Source: Nitrospirota bacterium (GTDB taxonomy: Bacteria; Nitrospirota; 9FT-COMBO-42-15; HDB-SIOI813). From it: a DNA stretch of 64,000 bases. Position 1 is the first letter of the stretch, and each line of letters opens with the position of its first letter. Of the stretch, positions 22,975 to 31,703 are shown piece after piece. The notes beneath the pieces are model-generated. The model was given only the letters and a program-made list of their open reading frames with translations, ran no database searches and was not told the DNA's origin. The stretch is taken from NCBI GenBank assembly GCA_020851375.1, contig JADZCV010000010.1, forward strand, positions 1 to 64,000, given 5' to 3'. Both the position numbers and the translations under genes were made by a program.

Positions 22975-24096
22975 ATGGTAAAGAAATTATTATCTCTATG
23001 TATATCACTGCTGTTCATTGTCACTCTGATGGGCGGGGCTGCTGCTTTTGGCGCTGCGGCATCTTTTAATGATTATCCATTCCTGTATAAAGGCCTGCGC
23101 AGCCTTGGAATGGGAAGCACATATACGGCAGTAGGCCGGGATGCCGAGGCATTATTCTATAACCCGGCGACACTCTATGACATGGGTTTTCAGCTTCATA
23201 TATTCGACCCGGTTGCAGAGATTGATTCAGGTGTCACTGATATGGCGCAGGATGTACTGGATGCGATGGACCTTGATACCGAAAAGGAGAGGTCTGATGC
23301 ATTATTTGACATTATTGACAGGCATCAGGGGGAACCCCTTCACGTCCGTATATCATTTTTCCCTCATGCCGCTGTAAGGAATTTTGCCGTTGGTGTGCTC
23401 GGACAGGGAAGGGCTGACATAAAGCTGCACTCCCCGCTCTCTTCTGCAGGGGCCGTGGAATTTCACGGCGGGTATGAGTATGGTCCCGTAGCCGGATTTT
23501 CAATAGAACTGCCTGTGCCTGGACTGCGGGTTGGCGCCGGGGCAAAATATATAGCACGCTCATGGTTTAACAAGAATTTTACCATTGCAGACATAGCCAG
23601 TGAGAGTTTTGACTTTGACAAGGAAAAGATTGACAAATCTGACATCAGTCTTGACCTGGGCGTCCTCTATAACCTGCCGCTGCCCGTCATTCAGAAAATC
23701 AAGCCACAGGTTGGCCTGTCAGTCCTTGATATTACTGACCTCGATTTTGGTGATGGAGGCAGGATACCGCAGAGAGTTAATCTCGGCATATCAATTCAAC
23801 CAAAGGTACCGCTTGCTTCCTCATGCATCCTGGCCCTTGACTATCAGGACATCTCAAAGGCATTTGAACAGGATGACAGCTTTGGCAAAAGGCTCCATGC
23901 AGGGGCTGAGCTGGGCTTTTTGAAGAACCATTTCATCCTGCGGGGCGGACTCAACGGGGGATATCCGGCCTTCGGTGCAGAGGTTGACATATGGCTGCTT
24001 AAGGTAAGCTACGCCAATTATACAGAAGAGATAGGGGTTTATGCTGGACAGGATGAAGACAAGCGCCAGGCCCTGCAGTTGATCATGGGCTGGTAA
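22975..24096 (+). CDS. PorV/UPF0164-like outer-membrane beta-barrel protein
   Basis: 373 residues. Signal peptide to about residue 27 (GGAAAFG). The segment GLRSLGMGSTYTAVGRDAEA then LFYNPATL is the hallmark of the PorV/PorQ/UPF0164 group of FadL-like barrels. Barrel strands follow to the end (NYTEEIGVYAGQDEDKRQ). RBS AGGGGG before ATG. In other bacteria PorV-like barrels act with secretion systems or as transport channels. It precedes the type II secretion operon by about 70 bases but a promoter lies between, so linkage is by position only. Confidence 0.75.
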   Translation: MVKKLLSLCISLLFIVTLMGGAAAFGAAASFNDYPFLYKGLRSLGMGSTYTAVGRDAEALFYNPATLYDMGFQLHIFDPVAEIDSGVTDMAQDVLDAMDLDTEKERSDALFDIIDRHQGEPLHVRISFFPHAAVRNFAVGVLGQGRADIKLHSPLSSAGAVEFHGGYEYGPVAGFSIELPVPGLRVGAGAKYIARSWFNKNFTIADIASESFDFDKEKIDKSDISLDLGVLYNLPLPVIQKIKPQVGLSVLDITDLDFGDGGRIPQRVNLGISIQPKVPLASSCILALDYQDISKAFEQDDSFGKRLHAGAELGFLKNHFILRGGLNGGYPAFGAEVDIWLLKVSYANYTEEIGVYAGQDEDKRQALQLIMGW

Positions 24097-24124
24097 GAAG
24101 CGATGACAAAGGGGTGGGGTTCTA

Positions 24125-24152
24125 TTGACTTTCACCACTTTTCTATTGTAAT
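24125..24152 (+). promoter_or_regulatory. Candidate sigma-70 promoter of the type II secretion operon
   Basis: TTGACT (24125-24130), 16-base gap, TGTAAT (24147-24152): five of six at both boxes. The start point would fall near 24159, only about 10 bases before the gspC ATG, so the leader would be very short. Confidence 0.6.
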
Positions 24153-24167
24153 ATCTCGGAATATGAG

Positions 24168-25046
24168 ATGAAAAACTATTTCATACCGTTTAACTTACTT
24201 ATCCTGGCCACAGGTGTTTTCTTTATAACTCATATAGTTATTTTCAGGATAGCGCAGGAGATTGAACCCCCTTTTTCAAAAGGGTATTCAGCAGGGCCCC
24301 TTGTCACCGGTGTAAAGGAAACCAAATCCATTGAGATGTATAAGGCTATCCTTGACAGGAACATTTTTAAATCAAAGACCTTAGCCGAGCTTCTGGCGCC
24401 TTCCTCAAGATCATCAGGCATAACAAAGGAAGAAAAACAGGTAGTCCCGATACGCCTCATTGGCACAGTAGCCGGCGATGACAACTTTGCCTATGCCATT
24501 ATTGAAGACCCGTTTCAAAAGGCACACAAGATATTCAGGATAAACGATACGATTACCCCGGGCGTCAGGCTTGCAGATATCAGCAGGAGCAGGATTACAA
24601 TAGAACGAGACGGGCAGAGAGAGGATGTTGAAATTGCATCGCCGGATGCCATGGCCTCACAGCGGACAGCTTCACCACCGGCTCCACGTCCTGCTTTCCC
24701 TGCGGCCCCTCAGGACACGCCACAGCAGGGCACCATGCTTATTGAGAGGGAGGCCGTAGCAGCGGCAACAGAAGATATGAACAAACTGCTTACCCAGGCA
24801 CGCCTCGTGCCAAATTTTACGGGAGGGGCAGCCGACGGATTCAGGATTTTCTCTATAGTTCCCGGCAGTATATTCGACAAGGCAGGTCTCAGAAACGGCG
24901 ACATTTTGTATGGGATTAACGGAACAGAACTCAAAGACCCGGAAAAGGCATTTCAGGTATATCAGATGCTTAAGGATAATGACCGTTTTGTAATTGACCT
25001 CGTACGAGCCGGACAGAAGATGACTTTAAACTACGAGATCAGGTAG
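24168..25046 (+). CDS. gspC: Type II secretion inner-membrane protein GspC
   Basis: 292 residues. One N-terminal helix (LLILATGVFFITHIVIF), then the HR domain (YKAILDRNIFKSKTLAELL; VVPIRLIGTVAGDDNFAYAII; KIFRINDTITPGVRLADIS). A P/A/Q-rich linker follows and then a C-terminal PDZ domain (from about 205: GFRIFSIVPGSIFDKAGLRN, GDILYGINGTELKDPEKAFQ). GspC links the inner platform to the secretin GspD. First gene of the operon. The segment EPPFSKGYSAGP just after the helix resembles the translation of a family B repeat end, but the match is short. Confidence 0.93.
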   Translation: MKNYFIPFNLLILATGVFFITHIVIFRIAQEIEPPFSKGYSAGPLVTGVKETKSIEMYKAILDRNIFKSKTLAELLAPSSRSSGITKEEKQVVPIRLIGTVAGDDNFAYAIIEDPFQKAHKIFRINDTITPGVRLADISRSRITIERDGQREDVEIASPDAMASQRTASPPAPRPAFPAAPQDTPQQGTMLIEREAVAAATEDMNKLLTQARLVPNFTGGAADGFRIFSIVPGSIFDKAGLRNGDILYGINGTELKDPEKAFQVYQMLKDNDRFVIDLVRAGQKMTLNYEIR

Positions 25047-25056
25047 GAGGTGTAAT

Positions 25057-27108
25057 CTGAAAATTTTGCAATTTCGGCTGTTGACGTGCTCTATTGTTCC
25101 CGCATTGTTGCTTATTGCATCCCAGACATTGCATGCTCAGATGAGCCCTCCTTTCCCTCCTATGTTTCTTGAAGAACAGACAGCAGGTACAGAGGGGACC
25201 ATTTTGCAGGGGTCTGAGGGGACCTCGGCTGTCCAGCAGCGGATCATGCCGCGTGCAATAGCGCCCCGAGCCCTCCCCCCACCTGCATCAGCCCCTTCTC
25301 CAGCTGCTGAGCCGCCTGCGCCTGACGGTCAGTCCGGCAGCCCGTACAGCCTGAAACCTCCTGTATTAATAAAGGGCCGGGACATGGGGGCAGCCAAAGC
25401 GCCGGAGGCTGAAGCCCCGGGTACAGAGGATATCGCATCACCAGCAGCCCCCCCGCAATTGCCTTCAGGCAAACGCTCTGCTGCAAAGGGCGGCGACAGG
25501 ATGGTAACCCTCGACTTCAACAACGTTGACCTTCAGACGTTCGTGAAATTTATCAGTGAACTTACGGGCAAGAACTTTGTGCTGGATGAAAAGGTGCAGG
25601 GAAAGGTTACTGTAATATCACCGACGAAGATATCAGTTGATGAGGCTTATCAGGTATTTCTTACTGTCCTTGATATGAAGGGATTTACAGCAGTAGGTGA
25701 AAACAAGGTAATAAAGTTATTTCCGTCACGAGAAGCCAAACAGAGCGGTGTAAGCATAGTTACCGCTGATAAACCGCTACCTCAGGACGAAAATTATGAG
25801 ACGCGTGTAATGCGGCTTAATTACATCAGCGCCTCCGAGATATCAAGGCTGATTGCGCCCCTTATATCCAAAGATGGTTCAAGCATCCCCTACCCGCAGA
25901 CTAATACACTGATACTTACTGATATCAAGAGCAATATGGCAAAGGTCCTGGAGTTAATTACTGAGCTGGACAAGGAGCCTCCAAAGGGAAAGGGCGGTAT
26001 ATATGTGTACTACCTCCAGAATGCAAGCGCAGAGGAGATGTCAAAGGTGCTCGCTACCCTGACGAGCAAGGCCCCGCCACGGGCTGCTGCGGCTGCACAA
26101 ACGCCGCAGGATACCACTGTCCACTTCGAGGGCGGGATATCCGTCACTGCTGACAAGGCGACCAACTCCCTGATAATAATGGCATCACCCGAGGACTACG
26201 AACGCATTAAGTCTATCATAGAACGGCTTGATATCAGGCGCAAACAGGTCTATGTCGAAGCTGCCATAGTAGAGATGGGAGTTGACAAGGCGCGTGAAAT
26301 CGGAATGGAGTGGAGAAGCACGGCGAATGTAAAATCCGGAGAGACTATGTTTGTGGGAGGTACTGCCCTTGCGCCGCCAGGGGCTGGAATAACCAGTTTT
26401 TCCGTAAACCCGCTCAGCGTCAGCGGCCTCGTGGCTGCCGGTGTGCATGGCTTCCTTCCTGACGGAACTACCCTGAATGTGGGCGCCCTTGTAAGGCTCT
26501 TTCAGGCTGACTCTGATGTAAATGTCCTCTCAACCCCAAATATACTCACACTGGATAATCAGGAGGCGAAGATCATCGTCGGTCAGAATGTTCCATTTAT
26601 AACAGGGGTGAGCCAGACAGCAGGAGGCAATGTCCAGGCCACGATTGAAAGGAAGGATGTCGGTATCCAGCTGAAGATTACCCCGCACACAACAGAGAGC
26701 GACCTTGTTAAACTCGATATATATCAGGAAATATCAAGCCTGAGCGGCAGTATCCCGGTCGGTACAGATCAGGAGGTACCGATAACAAACAAGAGGTCTG
26801 CCGAGACCTCTGTTATGATACGGGATCAGGAAACCATAGTGATAGCGGGTCTCATTAAAGACGATGTCACGATAACGGAAAGAAAAGTTCCGCTCCTTGG
26901 CGATATACCGCTCCTCGGCTATCTCTTCAAGTATGAGGGCAGGAAAAAGTCAAAGACAAACCTTATGATCTTCCTCACCCCTCACATAATCAAAGAAGTT
27001 GAGACACTGGAGGAGATAAGCCGGGATAAGAGAAAGACAGGCGAGGCATTCAGGAAAAAATATAAATTTGATATCAAAGATAATTTCATCCTAAATCCGC
27101 CGGAATAG
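25057..27108 (+). CDS. gspD: Type II secretion secretin GspD, probable CTG start
   Basis: Outer-membrane channel of the T2SS. AGGAGG at 25045-25050 is 6 bases before an in-frame CTG (25057), giving M-K-I-L-Q-F-R-L-L at the signal peptide. The next alternative, TTG at 25066, is 15 bases away, and no ATG is near. After the signal (ending HAQ) is a P/A-rich stretch of about 110 residues, then N0 (TLDFNNVDLQTFVKFISELT), N1-N3 (NYISASEISRLIAPLIS; YYLQNASAEEMSKVLATL) and the secretin core (VPFITGVSQTAGGNVQATIE, VPLLGDIPLLGYLFKYEG). Confidence 0.93.
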   Translation: MKILQFRLLTCSIVPALLLIASQTLHAQMSPPFPPMFLEEQTAGTEGTILQGSEGTSAVQQRIMPRAIAPRALPPPASAPSPAAEPPAPDGQSGSPYSLKPPVLIKGRDMGAAKAPEAEAPGTEDIASPAAPPQLPSGKRSAAKGGDRMVTLDFNNVDLQTFVKFISELTGKNFVLDEKVQGKVTVISPTKISVDEAYQVFLTVLDMKGFTAVGENKVIKLFPSREAKQSGVSIVTADKPLPQDENYETRVMRLNYISASEISRLIAPLISKDGSSIPYPQTNTLILTDIKSNMAKVLELITELDKEPPKGKGGIYVYYLQNASAEEMSKVLATLTSKAPPRAAAAAQTPQDTTVHFEGGISVTADKATNSLIIMASPEDYERIKSIIERLDIRRKQVYVEAAIVEMGVDKAREIGMEWRSTANVKSGETMFVGGTALAPPGAGITSFSVNPLSVSGLVAAGVHGFLPDGTTLNVGALVRLFQADSDVNVLSTPNILTLDNQEAKIIVGQNVPFITGVSQTAGGNVQATIERKDVGIQLKITPHTTESDLVKLDIYQEISSLSGSIPVGTDQEVPITNKRSAETSVMIRDQETIVIAGLIKDDVTITERKVPLLGDIPLLGYLFKYEGRKKSKTNLMIFLTPHIIKEVETLEEISRDKRKTGEAFRKKYKFDIKDNFILNPPE

Positions 27109-27110
27109 TC

Positions 27111-28814
27111 ATGACAAGAAAGAGGGAACTGTTAGGAGACATCTTGCGGAACATATCCTCTATCGGGGATGGCGAGATAGAGGAATGCCTTAATATCCAG
27201 CGTGAAAAAGGCGGCCGGATCGGCGAAATACTCGTTCATACAAAACATGTACGGGAGACCGACCTTCTGCGGGCATTAAGCCTCCAGTTCCATTTACCAT
27301 ATCTGCAGAATCTGACAGAAGAAGAGATAGATAAGGAGCTGGTCTCATCAGTGCCAATATCGTTCCTTAAACGGCATGTCATGATCCCCTTCCGCAAAGA
27401 GAACAGTACGGTAAGAGTAGCCATATCCGACCCATTGAATATTACTCCGATAGACGACATAAGGACATATCTGGGATCTGATATCGAATTGTTCCTGACC
27501 GAATCTATCACGATCCTGAATGCCATAAACATGGCATACGAAACACACAAGGAAGCGGCAGAGCAGGTTATCGAAGATCTCGGTGATGAAGCTCTCGCTG
27601 CAGGTCTGGATGAGCCTATAGATCTCATTGACGCAGTTGATGAAGCCCCGATTATCAAACTCATTAATTCACTGCTCTTCAGGTCGGTAAAGGACAGGGC
27701 GAGTGATATCCATTTTGAACCTTTTGAGCGGGACATAGCAGTACGGTTCAGGATTGACGGAGTCCTCCATAATATCCTTTCACTGCCAAAGAGATTTCAA
27801 CCCAGTGTGGCCTCAAGAATAAAGATTATGGCCTCTTTGAACATTGCAGAAAAACGCCTTCCGCAGGATGGAAGGATCGGCCTGAAGATTGCAGGCAAGG
27901 ACATTGATGTGCGCGTCTCCATTATCCCCACATCCTTTGGAGAACGGATTGTAATGAGGCTTCTGGATAAGTCAGGCTATCTCCTCAGGCTCAGGGATAT
28001 CGGCCTTTCCAATGACATACTGCACAAATTTGAAAAACTGATTCACCTGTCTCACGGTATCATTCTCGTCACAGGGCCTACAGGCAGCGGCAAGACCACT
28101 ACTCTCTATGCCGCCCTCATGGAAATCAATTCTCCGGACAAGAATATAATTACTATCGAGGACCCCGTGGAATATCAGATAAAGGGTATTGGCCAGATGC
28201 AGGTAAACCCCAAGATAGAACTGACGTTTGCAAAAGGATTAAGGTCCATACTCCGTCAGGACCCTGATGTAATCATGGTAGGTGAGATCAGGGACCTTGA
28301 GACATCTGAAATAGCAATTCAGGCCTCACTGACCGGACACCTTGTCTTCAGCACGCTGCATACGAATGACTCGGCCGGGGCAGTCACAAGGCTTATTGAT
28401 ATGGGAATTGAGCCGTTCCTTGTTTCATCATCAGTTGTTGCTATAGCTGCCCAGAGGCTCATAAGGCTTCTCTGTCCGGTCTGCAAAAAGGAATACACCC
28501 CTTCCAGGCCGGAGCTCGAAGAGCTGGGGATTGATTCACATCAGTTATCCGGACGCCATATTTATGCTGCTGAAGGATGTGACAAGTGTATGCACACCGG
28601 CTACAGAGGACGCACAGGTATATACGAGATACTTCTTGTAAATGATGAGATCAGGGGACTTATTCAGCAAAACGTCAACTCCCAGATAATCAAGAATAAG
28701 GCTATAGAAGGGGGTATGATAACCCTCAGACGGGACGGCGCTTCAAAGGTGCTTGCAGGACTCACAAGCATTGAAGAGGTGTCAAGGGTGACTCAGGAAG
28801 ATATTGTTGAATAA
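27111..28814 (+). CDS. gspE: Type II secretion ATPase GspE
   Basis: 567 residues, starts 3 bases after gspD. N-terminal GspE-N domain (LGDILRNISSIGDGEIEECL; LPYLQNLTEEEID). ATPase core: PTSFGERIVMRLLDK, Walker A GPTGSGKTTT, ILRQDPDVIMVGEIRD (Asp box/Walker B), TGHLVFSTLHTNDS (His box). A four-Cys zinc motif, CPVCKK and CDKCMHTGYRGRTGIYE, is present as in GspE. It powers pseudopilus assembly at the inner membrane. Confidence 0.96.
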   Translation: MTRKRELLGDILRNISSIGDGEIEECLNIQREKGGRIGEILVHTKHVRETDLLRALSLQFHLPYLQNLTEEEIDKELVSSVPISFLKRHVMIPFRKENSTVRVAISDPLNITPIDDIRTYLGSDIELFLTESITILNAINMAYETHKEAAEQVIEDLGDEALAAGLDEPIDLIDAVDEAPIIKLINSLLFRSVKDRASDIHFEPFERDIAVRFRIDGVLHNILSLPKRFQPSVASRIKIMASLNIAEKRLPQDGRIGLKIAGKDIDVRVSIIPTSFGERIVMRLLDKSGYLLRLRDIGLSNDILHKFEKLIHLSHGIILVTGPTGSGKTTTLYAALMEINSPDKNIITIEDPVEYQIKGIGQMQVNPKIELTFAKGLRSILRQDPDVIMVGEIRDLETSEIAIQASLTGHLVFSTLHTNDSAGAVTRLIDMGIEPFLVSSSVVAIAAQRLIRLLCPVCKKEYTPSRPELEELGIDSHQLSGRHIYAAEGCDKCMHTGYRGRTGIYEILLVNDEIRGLIQQNVNSQIIKNKAIEGGMITLRRDGASKVLAGLTSIEEVSRVTQEDIVE

Positions 28815-28831
28815 TAGAGGTAGATAGAGAT

Positions 28832-28904
28832 TGAAGACTGAAGACTGAAGACTGAAGACCGAAGACTGAAGGCTGAAGGAAAGAATGACCTTCAGCCTTC
28901 AGTC
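28832..28904. repeat. Tandem 7-base repeat running into a 16-bp hairpin
   Basis: Seven consecutive TGAAGAC-type units at 28832-28880. The last two merge into a perfect hairpin: GACTGAAGGCTGAAGG (28864-28879) and its complement at 28889-28904, loop of 9. It lies between gspE and gspF, where it could weaken downstream transcription; no U-run follows. Confidence 0.9.
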
Positions 28905-28935
28905 TATATCACCTTAAGTTGCTTTTGTTATTACT

Positions 28936-30156
28936 ATGCCTGTATTCGAATATAAAGGACTTACAACTGACGGTAAAGATACCCACGGTTTTATTGATGC
29001 GGATAACAGCCAGGGTGCAAAACTCAAATTAAGAAAATCAGGCATCTTCCCAACAGAGGTATCTGAGGAGTCAGCCAGAAAGGCAGAGGAAGGACGATCC
29101 GCAGCCCTAAGTATACTTAAACGGGTGAAGAAACAGGAGGTTACGGTCTTTACCCGCCAGCTCGCCACATTACTTACCGCAGGACTTCCGCTTATGGAGG
29201 GCCTGTCAGCCACTATAGACCATGTTGACGATCCATTACTCAAAAGGACTATAACCAAGATACGTGAGGATGTCAGGGAAGGAAAATCTCTTGCAGAGGC
29301 AATGAGGACTCATCCTAAGGTCTTTTCAGACCTCTATACCAATATGATACAGGCAGGCGAGGCAAGCGGGGCGCTTGATGTCGTCCTCGCACGCCTTGCT
29401 GATTTTCAGGAAAGCCAGGTAAGGCTCAGGAACAAGATCTGGGCGACCATGACATACCCTGTCATGATGCTGTTTATTGGCACCTGCGTCCTCGGATTCC
29501 TTTTCAGCTATGTCATACCGCAGGTCACAAAGGTATTCGAGGATACAGGACAGGCGCTGCCGCTCCCGACCCTCATACTTATTTCGATCAGCAGCTTCTT
29601 CAGGTCATACTGGTGGGCCGCAGGAAGCGGGATATTCATTCTGATATTTTCACTCGTCAGGTATGTAAAGACACCGGGGGGAAGGACTGCTTATGACAGG
29701 TTTATCCTGCGAATGCCGCTGTTTGGCAAGATCGTCCGGCTGATAGCAATATCAAGATTTACAAGGACACTCAGTACGCTCCTCGCAAGCGGAATACCCC
29801 TCATTAACTCAATGGATATTGTCAAGGCGGTAGTGAACAACACAGTATTGTCAAAAATAATAGAAGACGCAAAAGACCGGGTTAAAGAAGGAGAACCACT
29901 GTCAGAACCACTCAAAAGGAGCGGTGCATTCCCATCCATGGTTATACAGATGATGACAGCAGGCGAGAAGAGCGGAGAGCTTGAAGGGATGCTGGCCAAG
30001 GTGTCCGACGCGTATGATAATGAGGTTGATACTACAGTATCCGGACTCACTGCCCTGCTGGAACCCATAATGGTGCTGTTCATGGGAGTGGTTGTGCTTT
30101 TTGTAGTGCTATCTATACTATTGCCGATTTTTGAGATGAGCCAGGTGGTAAGATGA
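28936..30156 (+). CDS. gspF: Type II secretion inner-membrane platform protein GspF
   Basis: 406 residues. Starts MPVFEYKGLTTDGKDTHGFI as GspF proteins do, then two repeated T2SSF domains, FTRQLATLLTAGLPLMEGL and FTRTLSTLLASGIPLINSM, each followed by membrane helices (VMMLFIGTCVLGFLFSYVIP; PIMVLFMGVVVLFVVLSILL). It is the platform on which pseudopilins are assembled. Confidence 0.95.
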   Translation: MPVFEYKGLTTDGKDTHGFIDADNSQGAKLKLRKSGIFPTEVSEESARKAEEGRSAALSILKRVKKQEVTVFTRQLATLLTAGLPLMEGLSATIDHVDDPLLKRTITKIREDVREGKSLAEAMRTHPKVFSDLYTNMIQAGEASGALDVVLARLADFQESQVRLRNKIWATMTYPVMMLFIGTCVLGFLFSYVIPQVTKVFEDTGQALPLPTLILISISSFFRSYWWAAGSGIFILIFSLVRYVKTPGGRTAYDRFILRMPLFGKIVRLIAISRFTRTLSTLLASGIPLINSMDIVKAVVNNTVLSKIIEDAKDRVKEGEPLSEPLKRSGAFPSMVIQMMTAGEKSGELEGMLAKVSDAYDNEVDTTVSGLTALLEPIMVLFMGVVVLFVVLSILLPIFEMSQVVR

Positions 30157-30284
30157 AAAATCCCCCTTTTTCAAAGGGGGAAACCAGTTACCCCAGTTTA
30201 CAAAGGGGGGGAAAGTAATTCTTCTCTGTATAAAAGGGGGATGTCAGCTCCCCCCTTTAGTAAAGGGGGGAAAGGGGGGATTTG
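30157..30284. repeat. Family B repeat cluster between gspF and gspG
   Basis: TCCCCCTTTTTCAAAGGGGG, a degenerate copy TACAAAGGGGGG, and CCCCCCTTTAGTAAAGGGGG, closing with GGGGGGATTTGAA. Starts at the gspF stop codon (AAGATGAAAAATCCCCC). The reverse of the arrays at 13168 and 50073. Confidence 0.9.
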
Positions 30285-30314
30285 AAACGGAATTTTAAGG
30301 TGAAAGGAGACAGG

Positions 30315-30752
30315 ATGAAAAGGATTTTACGAAGGAATGAGGGTTTTACGCTCATTGAGATTATGGTTGTGTTGATCATTATCGGCCTGCTTGCCGGCAT
30401 TGTCGTGCCAAGGCTGATGGGACGCACTGAGGAGGCAAAGCGCACCAAAACAGCGGTGCAGATAAAAAACCTTCAGTCTGCGCTTGACCTGTATAAACTT
30501 GACAGCGGCAACTACCCTACTACGGATCAGGGTCTTCAGGCGCTGGTAGAGAAACCTGCGATTGGAGAGATCCCCAGGAACTGGAAGGAAGGGGGCTACA
30601 TAGACAAGATACCCAAAGACGCATGGGGCAACAACTATGTATACATAAGCCCTGGCGTGCATGGTGATTTTGATCTTTATTCATATGCTGCAGACGGAGA
30701 GGAGGGGGGAGAAGGAAAGAATGCCGATATTCAGAGCTGGAACATCGAATAG
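30315..30752 (+). CDS. gspG: Major pseudopilin GspG
   Basis: 145 residues from ATG at 30315, with AAAGGAGA 4-6 bases upstream. The longer frame from 30282 would begin in the repeat tail. Prepilin cleavage site NEG|FTLIEIMVVLIIIGLLAG, Glu at +5, then the GspG core (QALVEKPAIGEIPRNWKEGG, YIDKIPKDAWGNNYVYISPG) typical of the calcium-binding GspG fold. It is the main rod subunit of the T2SS pseudopilus. Confidence 0.94.
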   Translation: MKRILRRNEGFTLIEIMVVLIIIGLLAGIVVPRLMGRTEEAKRTKTAVQIKNLQSALDLYKLDSGNYPTTDQGLQALVEKPAIGEIPRNWKEGGYIDKIPKDAWGNNYVYISPGVHGDFDLYSYAADGEEGGEGKNADIQSWNIE

Positions 30753-31236
30753 AGGCTATACCCTTATCGAGCTTTCCATCATTATTCTGCTGATAGGCGT
30801 CATTCTGGTATTTGTCGTTCCCAGACTGGATAATCTGGGAGATTCAAGACTGCGTACAACTGCAAGAAAAATCTCAGGCACAATACAATCAGTCTATGAT
30901 GAATCAATCATGAAAAAAAGGCCATATCAGATTGTCTTTGATATTGCCAACCGGAAATACTCTTATGCTGAAATAAGAGATGAAGACACATCAATTATAT
31001 CGGAATCAGCCGGAGAGATCAGTTTGCCTGACAGGATATATATAAAAGATATCATACTGGAGACTGGAGGGAAAATTACAGAAGATAAAGTGTATATAAG
31101 GTTTTTCCCTGACGGATATGTTGAAAAAAATACCATACATATATCAGACGGGAAAAAAGACTATACCCTTGTAACAGCGCCGCTTACAGGAAAGGTACGG
31201 ATAAGTGAAGGATACGTGGAAGTGACGGATGAGTGA
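30721..31236 (+). CDS. gspH: Minor pseudopilin GspH-like
   Basis: 171 residues from ATG at 30721, which overlaps the end of gspG by 32 bases and has GGGGGGAGAAGGAA before it. Cleavage site NRG|YTLIELSIIILLIG (Tyr rather than Phe at +1, Glu at +5). The rest is a beta-rich GspH body (LRTTARKISGTIQSVYDES, YSYAEIRDEDTS). Family length is normal. Minor pseudopilins form the tip complex. Confidence 0.85.
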   Translation: MPIFRAGTSNRGYTLIELSIIILLIGVILVFVVPRLDNLGDSRLRTTARKISGTIQSVYDESIMKKRPYQIVFDIANRKYSYAEIRDEDTSIISESAGEISLPDRIYIKDIILETGGKITEDKVYIRFFPDGYVEKNTIHISDGKKDYTLVTAPLTGKVRISEGYVEVTDE

Positions 31237-31246
31237 AAAGATCATG

Positions 31247-31325
31247 AAAATCCCCCTTAATCCCCCTTTTCCAAAGGGGGAAATTAGTTCCCCCCCTTTA
31301 ATAAAGGGGGGTAGGGGGGATTTGA
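31247..31325. repeat. Family B repeat after gspH
   Basis: AATCCCCCTTAATCCCCCTT, TTCCAAAGGGGG, then CCCCCTTTAATAAAGGGGGG and GTAGGGGGGATTTGAA. Same layout as the other copies. Confidence 0.9.
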
Positions 31326-31337
31326 ACGGTTCTTTTC

Positions 31338-31703
31338 AGGTGAACCGTCATGAGCCCTTCGACTGTTCGGCACGCTCACAGCTCAGGGCTCACAAAGGGT
31401 CATGAAAATGTCATTCCCGCGTTGGCGGGAATCCAGAACGAGGCCTGGTTCTGGATTCCCACTCCCCGCTTAAATCATGCGGGGACAGGTTCCGTGGGAT
31501 TGACGGGTACTTAGGACGGGTGAATAGGAGCATTTCCAGGTGAACAGTCATGAGACTCAGGCTCACCAGGGTTCATGAAAACGTCATTCCCGCGTAAGCG
31601 GGAATCCAGACCGTGGGCATGATTCTGGATTCCAACTCCCCGCTTAAATCCTGCGGGGACAGGTTCCGTGGGATTGACGGGTACTTAGGAGTATTTTCGA
31701 GTG
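31338..31703. repeat. Two family A repeats in tandem between gspH and gspI
   Basis: First copy about 31338-31545, second about 31546-31703. Each has CAGGTGAACNGTCATGAG at one end, ATTCCCGCG...GCGGGAATCC and GACAGGTTCCGTGGGATTGA hairpins, and finishes GGGTACTTAGGA. The second ends TTAGGAGTATTTTCGAGTGA, which provides the ribosome site and GTG start of gspI. Together with the family B copy this fills 31237-31700, with no gene. Confidence 0.9.

Noticed and set aside
24263-24294. Family B repeat in gspC
   Set aside because: Only the ACCCCCTTTTTCAAAAGGG centre fits; the outer arms are missing, so it could be chance.
28832-28880. CRISPR array from short tandem units
   Set aside because: Units are 7 bases with no spacers and no cas genes are present; it is a simple tandem repeat.
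31237-31700. Hidden small gene in the gspH-gspI gap
   Set aside because: The gap is filled by family A and B repeats; open frames there follow the repeats and have no family resemblance.
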